The notes: generated by a model from the letters alone, not told the origin. Positions 28,536-38,090 are shown, counted from the stretch's first letter. The stretch is 64,000 nt of DNA from Vibrio artabrorum (GCF_024347295.1 NZ_AP025459.1:124001-188000), one strand, 5' to 3'. Numbers and translations: made by a program.

Positions 28536-29747
28536 ATGAGCATTTTCCGTTTTCCTTTACTGGTATGGCTAGGGATAGGCACACTTATTATCAGTCTAGG
28601 GATCAGACAATCATTCGGCATTTTCATGATGCCAATTTCAGAGCATTTCGGCACGGGTCGAGAGTTCTTCAGCTTCGCAATTGCGCTGCAAAATCTATTG
28701 TTCGGTATGTTCCAACCTTTTGTGGGGATGGCTGCTGACAAATGGGGAGCAAGACGCATCATTATCGCTGGCGCATGTGCTTACGGTTTGGGTTTACTTC
28801 TTACCTCTATTTCTACCGAATCGAGCATGCTTTACGTTTCACTGGGCGCACTCGTTGGCCTTGGATTAAGTGCAACAAGCTATGTGATCGTATTAGGTGC
28901 GGTAGCAAAGGTAGTACCCGCAGAGCATGCAGCGAAAGCGTTCGGCTTAACCACGGCTGCTGGTTCATTTGGTATGTTCGCGGTAATTCCCGGAGCTCAA
29001 TACATGCTGAATGAGTTTGATTGGCAGAGTGCAATGCAAGTCTTTGCCGTACTTTGTTGTTTAATGATCTCTTTTGCGCTATTCATGCGAGCGCCAAAGT
29101 CGGCGACGAATAAACCGCTACAAGCAGAGGACAATCAAACATTGAAACAAGCGCTATCTGAGGCGTTCTCGAACAAAAGTTACTGGCTAATTCACGCAGG
29201 GTTCTTTGTCTGTGGCTTCCATGTGATGTTCATTGCGACGCACCTACCAAGTTACTTAGCCGACAAAAATCTCCCCGCAAGCAGCGCGGCAATGGCACTG
29301 GCTTATGTGGGTATTTTCAACATCTTCGGATCTTACTTTTGGGGAGTGATGGGCGATAAGTTCAGTAAGCGTCACGTAATGTCGGCACTGTACTTAATTC
29401 GGACTGTCGTTATCGGTGCATTTGTAACGTTACCTGTAACGGAAGCAACCGCGGCTATCTTCGGTGCGGCAATTGGTTTCTGCTGGTTGGGTACAGTACC
29501 GCTAACTTCTGGCTTAGTTCGTCAGATCTTCGGTGCACGTTACCTGTCAACGTTGTACGGTTTGGTGTTCTTTACTCACCAAGTGGGTAGTTTCTTAGGT
29601 GCTTGGGTTGGCGGTCGTATTTACGATTACTACGGTTCTTACGAGCCAATTTGGTGGTCAACGGTGGTACTGGCATTTGCAGCAGCACTTATCCATTTGC
29701 CTATCAACGACAAACCGATTGAACGACTGAAATTGGCAATGGCTTAA
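28536..29747 (+). CDS. Major facilitator superfamily transporter
   Basis: The 403-residue protein has 12 predicted membrane helices. The MFS loop 2-3 motif appears as GMAADKWGARRIIIAGACAY and its repeat as GVMGDKFSKRHVMSALYLIR. Sequence such as LGIRQSFGIFMMPISEHFGT suggests the OxlT/MCT-like monocarboxylate branch. The substrate is unknown. It follows the His-rich gene in a two-gene unit ended by a strong terminator at 29796. Confidence 0.85.
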   Translation: MSIFRFPLLVWLGIGTLIISLGIRQSFGIFMMPISEHFGTGREFFSFAIALQNLLFGMFQPFVGMAADKWGARRIIIAGACAYGLGLLLTSISTESSMLYVSLGALVGLGLSATSYVIVLGAVAKVVPAEHAAKAFGLTTAAGSFGMFAVIPGAQYMLNEFDWQSAMQVFAVLCCLMISFALFMRAPKSATNKPLQAEDNQTLKQALSEAFSNKSYWLIHAGFFVCGFHVMFIATHLPSYLADKNLPASSAAMALAYVGIFNIFGSYFWGVMGDKFSKRHVMSALYLIRTVVIGAFVTLPVTEATAAIFGAAIGFCWLGTVPLTSGLVRQIFGARYLSTLYGLVFFTHQVGSFLGAWVGGRIYDYYGSYEPIWWSTVVLAFAAALIHLPINDKPIERLKLAMA

Positions 29748-29795
29748 CGTTTTATGCTAACTCCCCCACTAGCGTAAACTACAAGTCGTTCCAAT

Positions 29796-29848
29796 AAAGC
29801 GAGTGAGTATTGAAAGGAGGCATCCTGAGATACACACTCGCTTTTTTT
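29796..29848 (+). terminator. Terminator of the MFS operon
   Basis: AAAGCGAGTG and CACTCGCTTT form the base of a long stem, with further AGTAT/ATAC pairing inside. Seven T follow. Confidence 0.85.
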
Positions 29849-29971
29849 GGTGTCGCTATAATTGAGTTTATAGCTAGCGAAACTTGCATCAACCTCACTC
29901 AATAATAAGACTATTGTTTTGGTTTTCATTTATAGTATCCACCCGCTCCTTTAAAACTAATCCGCAGGCTT

Positions 29972-30697
29972 ATGGAATACATAGATCAGACCGTCCTTAT
30001 CGCAATGGCACTCATTTTTGTCGGCTCGTTTGTGCAAACCGCAATCGGCTTTGGTTTGGCCATTGTTGCAGCCCCACTGCTGTTTTTGGTCTCTCCAGAC
30101 TATGTACCTGCACCTATCTGTTTAGTTGGGCTGTTTATCTCGTTATTCAACGCTTTTAAACATCGAGCGAATATCTCGATTGGCGGATTAAAAATCGCAT
30201 TGCTGGGGCGTATTCCTGGCTCATTGGCAGGCGGTGCTTTGTTGGTGATGGTTTCAACAAGCTTACTATCACTTTGGCTAGGCTTATTGGTGGTATTTGC
30301 TGTGATTGTTAGCCTTCTGCCATTTAGACTTGAACCAACCCCTACTAAGATGGGCATTGCGGGGTTCTTCTCTGGATTCTTTGGCACCAGCTCGGGTATT
30401 GGTGGTCCACCGATGGCACTGCTGCTCCAACACCAAGATGCCAATCAGCTTCGTGGTAACCTTTCTGCGTTTTTCGTGTTTAGTTCGATCATCTCGTTAC
30501 TGGTACAGATCCCGATTGGCTTCTTCACCGTGCACCATCTAATCATTACTATCCCTTTGCTGCCTGCGGCTTGGTTGGGTTATAAAGTGGCATTGATGAC
30601 AACACAAAGCATCCCTAAAGAGAAGATACGCATTGGTTCATTACTGCTATGTTCTATCAGTGGCTTTACCGCAATCTGGCAGGGTTTAGCTGGCTAG
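29972..30697 (+). CDS. Second TSUP-family (TauE/SafE) permease
   Basis: The 241-residue membrane protein has the TSUP repeats VQTAIGFGLAIVAAPLLFLV and FGTSSGIGGPPMALLLQH, with about eight segments. Family members export sulfite or related anions. It is distinct in sequence from the TSUP gene at 4992. A YjbR-type gene follows after 76 bases on the same strand. Confidence 0.85.
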   Translation: MEYIDQTVLIAMALIFVGSFVQTAIGFGLAIVAAPLLFLVSPDYVPAPICLVGLFISLFNAFKHRANISIGGLKIALLGRIPGSLAGGALLVMVSTSLLSLWLGLLVVFAVIVSLLPFRLEPTPTKMGIAGFFSGFFGTSSGIGGPPMALLLQHQDANQLRGNLSAFFVFSSIISLLVQIPIGFFTVHHLIITIPLLPAAWLGYKVALMTTQSIPKEKIRIGSLLLCSISGFTAIWQGLAG

Positions 30698-30773
30698 TTA
30701 TTGGCGATAAAGACCGGAAAAGACATCTTAAAACCAACACAGATCAAACACCCAATAGATACTAGGACGTTCT

Positions 30774-31136
30774 ATGACTTACGACGAATTCAATGCATTC
30801 TGCGAGTCACTGCCTGCAACCCGTTATGTGATGCAGTGGAATAACTCGCACGTTTGGAAAGTGGGTGGCAAGGTGTTTGCGATTGGTGGTTGGGGACCGA
30901 AAAATGAGCCTGCGTTTATCTTTAAGGCATCCGACCAAAATTTCGACTTTCTCAAAGAAGAGTCAGGCTATAAACCCGCGCCCTACTTTGCTTCGCGTGG
31001 CATGAAATGGATTCAGCTTTTTGCGAGCACACCAGACAAAGATGAAGAACTGAGATACTACCTCACTGAATCACACCGAATAGTGTCTTTAGGGCTAACC
31101 AAAAAGAAACAAGCAGAACTCGGGCTCAATCAATAA
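30774..31136 (+). CDS. MmcQ/YjbR-family protein
   Basis: The 120-residue protein matches the YjbR fold: an N-terminal FCESLPATRYVMQWNNSHVW, KVGGKVFAIGG, then KASDQNFDFLKE and a C-terminal LTESHRIVSLGLTKKK helix. These double-wing proteins are annotated as possible DNA-binding proteins, but the role is unproven. It is convergent with the PAP2 gene. Confidence 0.87.
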   Translation: MTYDEFNAFCESLPATRYVMQWNNSHVWKVGGKVFAIGGWGPKNEPAFIFKASDQNFDFLKEESGYKPAPYFASRGMKWIQLFASTPDKDEELRYYLTESHRIVSLGLTKKKQAELGLNQ

Positions 31137-31189
31137 CGAGAGTGTCAGCTTGTCATCGGCTATCCAATATTATATTAACGTTTTAAAAT

Positions 31190-31933
31190 TCAGGCGGATC
31201 TTAAGAACTTAGGGAGTAAAGGTTCGATTTTTTGTGTTGGTACTATTGGCACCAGCAGATAAATTAAAGCGGCAAAGGCTATCGATCCGGCTAAGTCTTC
31301 TGGACGATGCATACCAAGCCAAACTCGGCTATAAGCGACACCACCGGCCCATACCAATAGGCCTCCAACCGCATAAAAACGCTTTGCTTCTATAAACACA
31401 CCACCAAAAAACGCCAAACAAACACCAACGAAAATCATGTGTCCAGATGGGAAAGAGTAGTCCGTCTCCCCCAGCCAATGACGGGTTCGCCATTCACTGA
31501 CCTTATCTTGTACAGATTCAATGGCTGCGTTTTTCTCAGCCAATGGCAGCTCATAAAATGACTCAGGTGTTTTAACCACGTCCTGCGCAACCAAATACTC
31601 AGAATAAGGACGCGGGCTTTCAGTTGAGTGCTTTAAGACGGTTTTAGCCGCGAAACTAAGAACCAGTAACAGGCCGAACTGCAGACCGAGGCTCACTAAC
31701 TTAGCGTTGGAAAACCTGAGTGTAAGCAGCAATAAAGACAGAACCGCTAATGTGATTAAGAATCCTTGATTGCCCGCTGAATAAGTCACAAAAGTCATGA
31801 AGGCGCCATAGAAAGGCAAAACCGAGCTGCCAAAGTCAGAGGTCGCCCCAAAGATCAAAAATGGTACTAGAGAATATAAACTTAGAACGAGCAGTAATAA
31901 GCCTTTGGATTTGTTACGAAAAAGAGAGGTCAT
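31190..31933 (-). CDS. PAP2-superfamily membrane phosphatase (PgpB-like)
   Basis: The 247-residue protein has six membrane segments. The three acid-phosphatase motifs are KHSTESPRP (KxxxxxxRP), FPSGH, and SRVWLGMHRPEDLAGS (SRxxxxxHxxxD). PgpB-type enzymes dephosphorylate undecaprenyl pyrophosphate or phosphatidylglycerol phosphate at the periplasmic face of the inner membrane. The precise lipid cannot be decided here. Confidence 0.88.
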   Translation of the reverse strand: MTSLFRNKSKGLLLLVLSLYSLVPFLIFGATSDFGSSVLPFYGAFMTFVTYSAGNQGFLITLAVLSLLLLTLRFSNAKLVSLGLQFGLLLVLSFAAKTVLKHSTESPRPYSEYLVAQDVVKTPESFYELPLAEKNAAIESVQDKVSEWRTRHWLGETDYSFPSGHMIFVGVCLAFFGGVFIEAKRFYAVGGLLVWAGGVAYSRVWLGMHRPEDLAGSIAFAALIYLLVPIVPTQKIEPLLPKFLRSA

Positions 31934-32258
31934 AGCTAAGATCTTTTAAGAAAAGTAGTCGAATGCTATCGTAGCTTACCATTTCCAATATCAATTTTGT
32001 GTCAAAATAGTCAACGAGCCGTCATGCTATAACCATAGCAAATCCTCGAAGCAGCCGTAATATTCACCTTACAAATACTCGAATCAAACACAGCCAATCC
32101 AAATCTAAATCTTCTTGGTAACATTGTGATGATAAAGTGAACATTTGCTAAGTGATCAATACATAATCTGAAAAACTTTACTGTCAGTCCTTTAAATCCA
32201 CTATTGAAAGGATTACCATCTGACGTGCTTTCAAAGCTAAATAGATTATTAATTTTTA
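31934..32258. other. Intergenic region before the FMN riboswitch
   Basis: About 325 bases, AT-rich, containing the promoters of the PAP2 gene and of ribB. I see no further gene or repeat. Confidence 0.5.
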
Positions 32259-32409
32259 TTCTCAGGGCGGGGCGAAATTCCCCACCGGCGGTATGTCCTT
32301 AGTAAAATCAATCTAAAGATAAGCCCGCGAGCGCTCGATTCGTCGAGGTCAGCAGATCTGGTGAGATACCAGAGCCGACGGTCATAGTCCGGATGAGAGA
32401 GGATGGAAA
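32259..32409 (+). ncRNA. FMN riboswitch (RFN element)
   Basis: The classic RFN elements are all present in order: CTCAGGGCGGGGCGAAATTC, CCCACCGGCGGTA, GCCCGCGAGCG, GTCAGCAGATCTGGTGAGA, CCAGAGCCGACGGTCATAGT and CCGGATGAGAGAGGATGG. It binds FMN and turns down the downstream ribB. The hairpin at 32505-32531 is the likely expression platform. Confidence 0.97.
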
Positions 32410-32501
32410 CACACGTGTTTAAGTTAAAAGGTACGCCTATTTATGGTGTTAAAACCTTCAACTCAAACGCGTGCAATTCGTTTTGGATTAAACCACAATG
32501 A
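32403..32501 (+). CDS. Possible 32-residue leader ORF overlapping the riboswitch end
   Basis: An ATG inside the final conserved GGATGG of the RFN element, preceded by GAGAGAGG, opens 32 codons (METHVFKLKGTPIYGVKTFN and onward). The TGA lies three bases before the terminator stem. Translation would couple ribosome movement to riboswitch folding. The ATG could be an accident of RFN conservation, so this is tentative. Confidence 0.3.
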   Translation: METHVFKLKGTPIYGVKTFNSNACNSFWIKPQ

Positions 32502-32504
32502 GCT

Positions 32505-32534
32505 AAAGCCCACTGGTAATGAGTTGGCTTTGTT
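32505..32534 (+). terminator. Riboswitch expression-platform hairpin
   Basis: AAAGCCCACT pairs with AGTTGGCTTT with one mismatch, followed by GTTGTG. It lies between the RFN aptamer and ribB and probably terminates transcription when FMN is bound. Confidence 0.6.
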
Positions 32535-32593
32535 GTGCTCGGTTGAGATCCCTCATACAGCCCTGATTCTGGTGATATTTTAGGAGTTTAACC

Positions 32594-33250
32594 ATGAATC
32601 AGTCTTCACTACTAGCCGAATTTGGCGAACCAATCACTCGCGTTGAAAATGCACTGCAAGCGCTACGCGAAGGTCGTGGCGTACTTTTACTTGACGATGA
32701 AGATCGTGAGAACGAAGGCGACATCATCTACTCAGTAGAACACCTAACCAATGCTCAAATGGCGCTGATGATCCGCGAATGCAGTGGCATTGTGTGCCTG
32801 TGTCTAACAGACGAGCAAGCAAACCAACTCGAACTGCCACCTATGGTTGTTGACAACAACAGCGCCAACCAAACTGCGTTTACGGTCACTATCGAAGCAA
32901 AAGTGGGCGTCACAACCGGTGTTTCAGCCGCTGACCGTGTCACAACGATTAAGACTGCTGCAAACCCAACGGCTAAGCCTACAGACCTTGCTCGCCCAGG
33001 CCACGTATTCCCACTGCGCGCGCGTAAAGGTGGCGTACTTGCTCGCCGTGGTCACACAGAAGGTACCGTGGATCTGATGCAAATGGCCGGCCTTCAATCG
33101 GCAGGTGTACTGTGTGAAGTAACAAACCCAGACGGCACGATGGCAAAAGCACCAGAGATCGTGGCTTTCGGTAAACTGCACAACATGCCAGTACTGACCA
33201 TTGAAGATATGGTGATGTACCGTACTGAATTTGACCTTAAGCTTGCGTAA
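32594..33250 (+). CDS. ribB: 3,4-dihydroxy-2-butanone 4-phosphate synthase
   Basis: The 218-residue stand-alone DHBP synthase contains the acidic loop [16 protein letters not shown] and the [20 protein letters not shown] segment with catalytic residues, plus [17 protein letters not shown]. It converts ribulose-5-phosphate to the four-carbon riboflavin precursor and formate. There is no fused GTP cyclohydrolase II (RibA) domain. It lies alone behind an FMN riboswitch rather than in the main rib operon, so it would add flux when FMN is low. AGGAGT precedes the ATG. Confidence 0.97.
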   Translation: MNQSSLLAEFGEPITRVENALQALREGRGVLLLDDEDRENEGDIIYSVEHLTNAQMALMIRECSGIVCLCLTDEQANQLELPPMVVDNNSANQTAFTVTIEAKVGVTTGVSAADRVTTIKTAANPTAKPTDLARPGHVFPLRARKGGVLARRGHTEGTVDLMQMAGLQSAGVLCEVTNPDGTMAKAPEIVAFGKLHNMPVLTIEDMVMYRTEFDLKLA

Positions 33251-33310
33251 CGTTTAATCCTCAATGCTAAGCACTTAGCATTGAAGGCCACTAAACTTAG
33301 AAATACAGAT

Positions 33311-33376
33311 TAAAAGGCCTCACTCTTACTACTTTTTCTCGTTAAAAGTAGATAAAGAGTGAGGCCTTTTTAATTT
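33311..33376 (+). terminator. Long terminator after ribB
   Basis: TAAAAGGCCTCACTCTT pairs with AAGAGTGAGGCCTTTTT, with an inner TACTTTT/AAAAGTA stem. It can work in both directions. Confidence 0.88.
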
Positions 33377-33639
33377 CTATATTTTGAGACGAGCTAGCGA
33401 GCAATCGCCGATATCGGTCTACTTATTGATACCGGCTCAACCCATCTCTTAAAAAAGAATGGCTTCTCAAAAAATCTTGCAAAATATAAGAAACATTCAC
33501 TTGAATGGTGAAGTTATGCACCAACATTGACCACCCATAATCGTACTAAAAACATAACCAACTGAAATATGACATTTATTTACTTTGGCACAATGTCTGC
33601 ACTACCACTAAGTCGGTATACAAATATTAGGAGTTGAAT

Positions 33640-34503
33640 ATGTTTGTAGTTATTTCAGTTGGGTTGTCTCTATTAGTACTTGTGGCCCTGTATCATTTCT
33701 CAAGGAAGAGACAAACCGCGCTATCACACAGGTTTGAAACCCTAGTTCTCCTTAGAGAGTTATTGTTGTTATCACGTAAACATCGCGCGGCAACGCATTA
33801 CGCTCTGACTTATAAATTATCTAGCGACTCGATTCGTAAAGTGAACGAGATTTACGACAACATACTTGAGGTATCTGAGCTGCTTCAATCTCATGTCTCA
33901 TTCGATAGTCGTCCTATGTATCGTATCTATCACCTAAAGCTCATCGCCATGCACAGTGACTGGCAAAACCGTAGCTTGGTACGTAACCAATCGATTCATG
34001 GAAAAACCATTCGCCATAGCATGTTCTTGATGGATGAAGTGATGATCATCTGGCTGATTCAGTCTGAGCGAGAAGATATGAGCCGAGAATATCACGTGCA
34101 TTGGCAACAGGTATTAGATTGCATGGAGATCCTGACCAAATTAAGAATGTGTATCCCTGGAATAGAAAAAGCCGATATAGAAAATCCCGAGGAGTATTTG
34201 AGATTCAAGTTCTACGCATCTCAAATGCACCGTAAACTCAACCAATTGTCGATTATCTGTCCAATCAGCAGCGGGGCGCCGATTTTCACGCGATCTATGC
34301 ATACACTCACAGAGATTGCATCGAGCCACCAAGTCGTTCAGCCCACAGGTAACCTATACGAACTCACCAGTGATATCTCTAGTGTCGTGTCACAAGTCTA
34401 CGACCAAGTATTATCCGATATCACCAAAAACTTTTATCAGCCTTTACCTGACATCAACGATAAGGCGATAAGCACCCGATTATCCGTACATAAATACGTG
34501 TAA
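33640..34503 (+). CDS. Membrane-anchored hypothetical protein
   Basis: The 287-residue protein has one N-terminal membrane segment (MFVVISVGLSLLVLVALYHF) followed by a long, mostly helical region. A stretch LLRELLLLSRKHRAATHYAL loosely recalls nitrate/nitrite-sensing (NIT-like) helical bundles, but there is no effector domain. The ATG at 33640 is preferred over the TTG at 33634 because TAGGAG sits 7 bases upstream. It is monocistronic with its own terminator. I do not recognise the family. Confidence 0.7.
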   Translation: MFVVISVGLSLLVLVALYHFSRKRQTALSHRFETLVLLRELLLLSRKHRAATHYALTYKLSSDSIRKVNEIYDNILEVSELLQSHVSFDSRPMYRIYHLKLIAMHSDWQNRSLVRNQSIHGKTIRHSMFLMDEVMIIWLIQSEREDMSREYHVHWQQVLDCMEILTKLRMCIPGIEKADIENPEEYLRFKFYASQMHRKLNQLSIICPISSGAPIFTRSMHTLTEIASSHQVVQPTGNLYELTSDISSVVSQVYDQVLSDITKNFYQPLPDINDKAISTRLSVHKYV

Positions 34504-34551
34504 AAGACTTCGTGAGAGGAGAGCGTGCTGGAACTCTGAATTATTGAGTTC

Positions 34552-34585
34552 AAATCCGATATCACCATTGATATCGGATTTTTGT
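34552..34585 (+). terminator. Terminator of the hypothetical gene
   Basis: AAATCCGATATCA pairs with TGATATCGGATTT around CCAT, followed by TTG. Confidence 0.85.
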
Positions 34586-34635
34586 ATTTATGAACTTTTA
34601 AAATTCTATCGCTATGTATCATTGCCTATGAAGTT

Positions 34636-35532
34636 TCAAACATCGCCAGACTTGATGTCGCTAGACCAAGCTTCTGCCGTAAAATCAATGAACTGACGAA
34701 CAGCAGGTAGCTGATAACTGCGAGATAAATACACCGCCCAAAGCACACTACTTGGTGAAACAAAATCATCTAAAACTCGTTTCAATTTGCCATCAGAAAT
34801 CAGTGGATTGGCCAGGTCACAGGGTAATCGAACAACCCCTTTTCCATGCTGTGCCGCGCGGGTTAATACCCCAACATCGTTTGCCTTAATGGTCCCAGAG
34901 ACCTCAACCGAAAAGTGCTGATTATCCTTAACGAAATCCCACTTAGAGACACTCAAATGACGAAAGCAATTGTGCTGTCGAAGCTCTTCGACCGTTTTAG
35001 GTTCACCATGTTTGTCTAAATAAGCTTGCGATGCACACACCACCGAATCAATTTCCATTAACTTACGAGCAATCAAGCTATCGTCAGGTTGATCGGTATA
35101 ACGCAGCGCAATATCGATTCTGTCATCCACCAGCTGAGCAAAACGGTCAGAAGCAAACAATTCGACCGTGATATTGGGATGAAGCTCTGTGAACTGTTCA
35201 ACCACATCCAACAACATGTGCTGAGTCAAACCAATGGGTGCAGCAATTCGAATCACACCTGAAAGAGTATCGGTTTGATTAAGTGTGCTCACTTCTAGCT
35301 CCGCCGTTTCGTGGAGTATTTTCTCGCAGCGCTGTAAGGCCATTTCCCCAGCTGCCGTCAAACTCACCTTACGAGTGGTTCTGTGCAACAACCTTTGTTT
35401 TAACCACCCTTCGATCTCTTGAACATGACGTGAAACCTGTAAGCGGCTCATGTCCAAATGCTCTGCCGCTTGAGTAAAGCTGGCACAATTTGCGACTTCA
35501 ACAAAGCTACGCATCGCCGTCAACCTATCCAT
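34636..35532 (-). CDS. LysR-family transcriptional regulator
   Basis: From the ATG after AAGGGAAAG this is 298 residues: the N-terminal helix-turn-helix AEHLDMSRLQVSRHVQEIEG, then the LysR effector domain (SGVIRIAAPIGLTQHMLLD). It belongs to the large CrgA/DmlR-like branch. It is divergent from the NAD(P)H-binding oxidoreductase at 35687, with 154 bases between, and probably regulates it. Confidence 0.87.
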   Translation of the reverse strand: MDRLTAMRSFVEVANCASFTQAAEHLDMSRLQVSRHVQEIEGWLKQRLLHRTTRKVSLTAAGEMALQRCEKILHETAELEVSTLNQTDTLSGVIRIAAPIGLTQHMLLDVVEQFTELHPNITVELFASDRFAQLVDDRIDIALRYTDQPDDSLIARKLMEIDSVVCASQAYLDKHGEPKTVEELRQHNCFRHLSVSKWDFVKDNQHFSVEVSGTIKANDVGVLTRAAQHGKGVVRLPCDLANPLISDGKLKRVLDDFVSPSSVLWAVYLSRSYQLPAVRQFIDFTAEAWSSDIKSGDV

Positions 35533-35686
35533 CACACTTTCCCTTATCCATTGAACCAAGCCTATTAGGTAACTATATAGATACAATCTACATCATTTTA
35601 TGATATTTATCGCAACATAGTGATCTATTAGACTGCAGTGGCTGTCGAGAAACAGACTCAATAAATCAGATAATTGGAGAGACATT

Positions 35687-36325
35687 ATGAAAATTGCAGT
35701 ATTAGGCGCATCAGGTTGGATTGGTAGTCACATCGCTCAAGAAGCTCAAGCTCGCGGACATGAAGTTGTTGCTGTTGTAAGAGATGCAAGCCGTGTAGAA
35801 ATCAGCGATGTTGAGGTTCGTTCATTTGATTTACAAGATGACGCAGCCAGTCTAGCGACGGCTTTCTCAGGCGTTGATGCGGTTATTGCTTCGATTGGCG
35901 GACGTGCTCTAGGCAATCACGACATCGTAAAAAGCACTGCAACTAAGCTGCTTGATACACTGCCAAGCATTGGTATCGAACGTCTACTTTGGGTAGGTGG
36001 TGCGGGGTCACTAGAAGTAGCGCCAAACGTACCGTTAGTTACCGTTCCGGCCTTTCCCGCAGAGCATAAAAACGAAGCGCTAGCACAAGGTGAAGCGCTT
36101 GAAGTGTTCAAACAGTCTAACAGCGAGGTTAACTGGACGTTCATTAGCCCAGCAGCAGAAATCTTCCCGGGCGAGAAACTATCAACCTACCGTACAGGTG
36201 GCGACCAACTGCTAACCGACCAAGATGGCAACAGCAAAATATCCGTTAGCGATTACGCTATTGCGATGATTGATGAACTCGAAGCTGGCAAGTTCCCACG
36301 CCAACGTATTGGTGTCGCTTACTAA
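35687..36325 (+). CDS. NAD(P)H-binding atypical SDR
   Basis: The 212-residue protein starts with the nucleotide-binding motif AVLGASGWIGSHIAQEAQAR and contains VDAVIASIGGRALG and RLLWVGGAGSLEV. It is of the NmrA-like/YwnB atypical SDR type and lacks the classic YxxxK pair. Such genes are often induced by quinones or electrophiles next to a LysR or HxlR regulator. AGAGAC precedes the ATG; the target of the divergent LysR is inferred. Confidence 0.85.
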   Translation: MKIAVLGASGWIGSHIAQEAQARGHEVVAVVRDASRVEISDVEVRSFDLQDDAASLATAFSGVDAVIASIGGRALGNHDIVKSTATKLLDTLPSIGIERLLWVGGAGSLEVAPNVPLVTVPAFPAEHKNEALAQGEALEVFKQSNSEVNWTFISPAAEIFPGEKLSTYRTGGDQLLTDQDGNSKISVSDYAIAMIDELEAGKFPRQRIGVAY

Positions 36326-36371
36326 TGCTCTCATGAATAAAAAGTAATCCCACATAAGTAATAGAAAGTTA

Positions 36372-36404
36372 AAAAGCCGCTGACTTTTAGTCAGCGGCTT
36401 TCTG
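36372..36404 (+). terminator. Terminator after the NAD(P)H-binding gene
   Basis: AAAGCCGCTGACT pairs with AGTCAGCGGCTTT around TTT. It probably serves the convergent cupin gene too. Confidence 0.88.
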
Positions 36405-36425
36405 TTTTGTTCATCGTGATAGTCA

Positions 36426-37079
36426 TCATGTTAGTGGTAGATGCCCTGTTTTCACTAAGATAACCGTCTCTTCTTCTACATAAGGGAAATGCTCGCTCAT
36501 GTGTGGGCTGCGCAGCCATGTACGTTTTGGATACTCGCCATGTTCGTCTTTAAAGGTACCAGACAACACGAAGATCTCTTCACCACCAAAATGACGGTGT
36601 GGCTGAAAACGTTCGCCAACCGGCCACTTCACTAACGCGACATGCTCGTGTTCGAACTCATGCAGTGGCATCACTTGTAAGCCGCCAATACCCGGAAGCC
36701 ACTCTGTTTCTAGAGTATTGATGCGAACTTGAGCCAAGTCTCTCGCGTCAAACTGGTTGAGCTTAACCAAGATCGTACAGCCATCCTTGCTTGATGGCGA
36801 ATGCGCGCTGCCCGGCGGATTACGGATATAAGTGCCAGCAGGGAAGTCACCGGTTTCATCTGAGAACACACCGTCTAATACGAAGATCTCTTCGCCTTGT
36901 GGGTGTGGATGCTCAGAAAACGAAGATTCAGGATCGTACTTCACCACGCTGGTCGTGTGGCCCGACTCTTTCTCTTCTCTTTCTAACGGCTTACGCCATA
37001 CCCCTTTGGCTGGGCTTGCGACCCAATCTAACGGTTCGGTTTCTATAACCAGTCTCTTTGAAAAATCCATGTTGAACAT
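36426..37079 (-). CDS. Bicupin protein (ChrR-like cupin domains)
   Basis: The 217-residue protein contains two cupin repeats with metal-ligand motifs HPHPQGEEIFVLDGVFSDE (near residue 57) and HRHFGGEEIFVLSGTFKDE (near residue 161). The repeats are alike and resemble the ChrR anti-sigma cupin domain, but there is no zinc-finger anti-sigma N-terminus and no sigma gene adjacent. It may act as a dioxygenase or sensor of reactive species. It is monocistronic within the oxidoreductase group. Confidence 0.82.
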   Translation of the reverse strand: MFNMDFSKRLVIETEPLDWVASPAKGVWRKPLEREEKESGHTTSVVKYDPESSFSEHPHPQGEEIFVLDGVFSDETGDFPAGTYIRNPPGSAHSPSSKDGCTILVKLNQFDARDLAQVRINTLETEWLPGIGGLQVMPLHEFEHEHVALVKWPVGERFQPHRHFGGEEIFVLSGTFKDEHGEYPKRTWLRSPHMSEHFPYVEEETVILVKTGHLPLT

Positions 37080-37217
37080 AATGGCGACCTTACTCTTGTT
37101 ATCGTTTTAGTTATTATTGTTGCCTTTCTTGTTTCTATTTTACGCGAATACTGATCAAGGAGGCCATCTCGCTGCAATTTTGCTTACGCGACAGCCACCA
37201 CCTAAAAAGAAGCCTAA

Positions 37218-37985
37218 TTAATTGCGGCCAGCAATCACACCACCATCAACATCCCAGATTGCGCCTGTTACCCAATCTGCACTGTCTGACAGTAAGAAAG
37301 AGATGCTATTGGCGATGTCTTCCGGCAAACCAACTCGACCAATCGGGTGGAACGCATTGAAACCTTCTAGCGCTTGATCCACTTCTTCAGGTTTGATGAA
37401 AGATTCGTAAATCGGCGTTTTAACCACGGCCGGAGACACCGCATTCACACGAATGTTATGCTCAGCCAGTTCCATTGCCATGTGTTGTGTTAATGCGTGC
37501 AGGCCAGCTTTAGCCATTGAATAGGCAGAAGATGGCGTCGCTTTGATTGCTTGCTTCGCCCACATAGAGCCAACGTTAACTACACTGCCGCCGCCATTCT
37601 TGATCATCAACTTACTTATCGCTTGAGTGATGAAGAAGGTAGCTTTATTCAGCTGCATGTACTGCTCGTAATCAGACTCTTGGTGCTCAATAAACGCTTT
37701 AGGGTTGAAGTAACCCGCAGCATTCACTAGGTAACCAATACCTTCTTCGAGCGACTCTAAATGCGCAATAAGACGAGACACACTTGCATCATCATAAAGG
37801 TTAGCTTGCCAGCCCGAAGCGTGACCGAGCGATTGCAGCTCTGACACCGCTTTATCTAACTTAGTTGGGTTATTGCCGACCACCAACACATGGATATTTT
37901 GAGCGACTAACTGCTTCGCGGTTTCAAAGCCCATACCACTTGTGCCACCGATTACGACTGCAATACCATTTTTAGTGAAGTTCAT
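37218..37985 (-). CDS. Short-chain dehydrogenase/reductase
   Basis: From the ATG preceded by TAGGAGATAAC it is 255 residues. Classic SDR features are [10 protein letters not shown] (cofactor-binding glycines), NAAGYF, the Ser before YSMAKAGLH (catalytic Y and K), and the C-terminal [11 protein letters not shown]. The substrate is unknown. It is divergent from an HxlR regulator at 38091 with about 100 bases between; such pairs usually respond to aldehydes or quinones. Confidence 0.88.
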   Translation of the reverse strand: MNFTKNGIAVVIGGTSGMGFETAKQLVAQNIHVLVVGNNPTKLDKAVSELQSLGHASGWQANLYDDASVSRLIAHLESLEEGIGYLVNAAGYFNPKAFIEHQESDYEQYMQLNKATFFITQAISKLMIKNGGGSVVNVGSMWAKQAIKATPSSAYSMAKAGLHALTQHMAMELAEHNIRVNAVSPAVVKTPIYESFIKPEEVDQALEGFNAFHPIGRVGLPEDIANSISFLLSDSADWVTGAIWDVDGGVIAGRN

Positions 37986-38090
37986 TTTGTTATCTCCTAA
38001 GTCATGTGAACGTGGTAATCTTAGGCTTTGAACTAACACTATGAATAGTAAGTACAAATCGGTTAGGTAGGTACTTATTGGTACATCTTT

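Noticed and set aside
36426..37079. ChrR-type anti-sigma factor
   Set aside because: The two cupin domains resemble ChrR, but the N-terminal zinc-binding anti-sigma domain and a neighbouring rpoE-type gene are absent.
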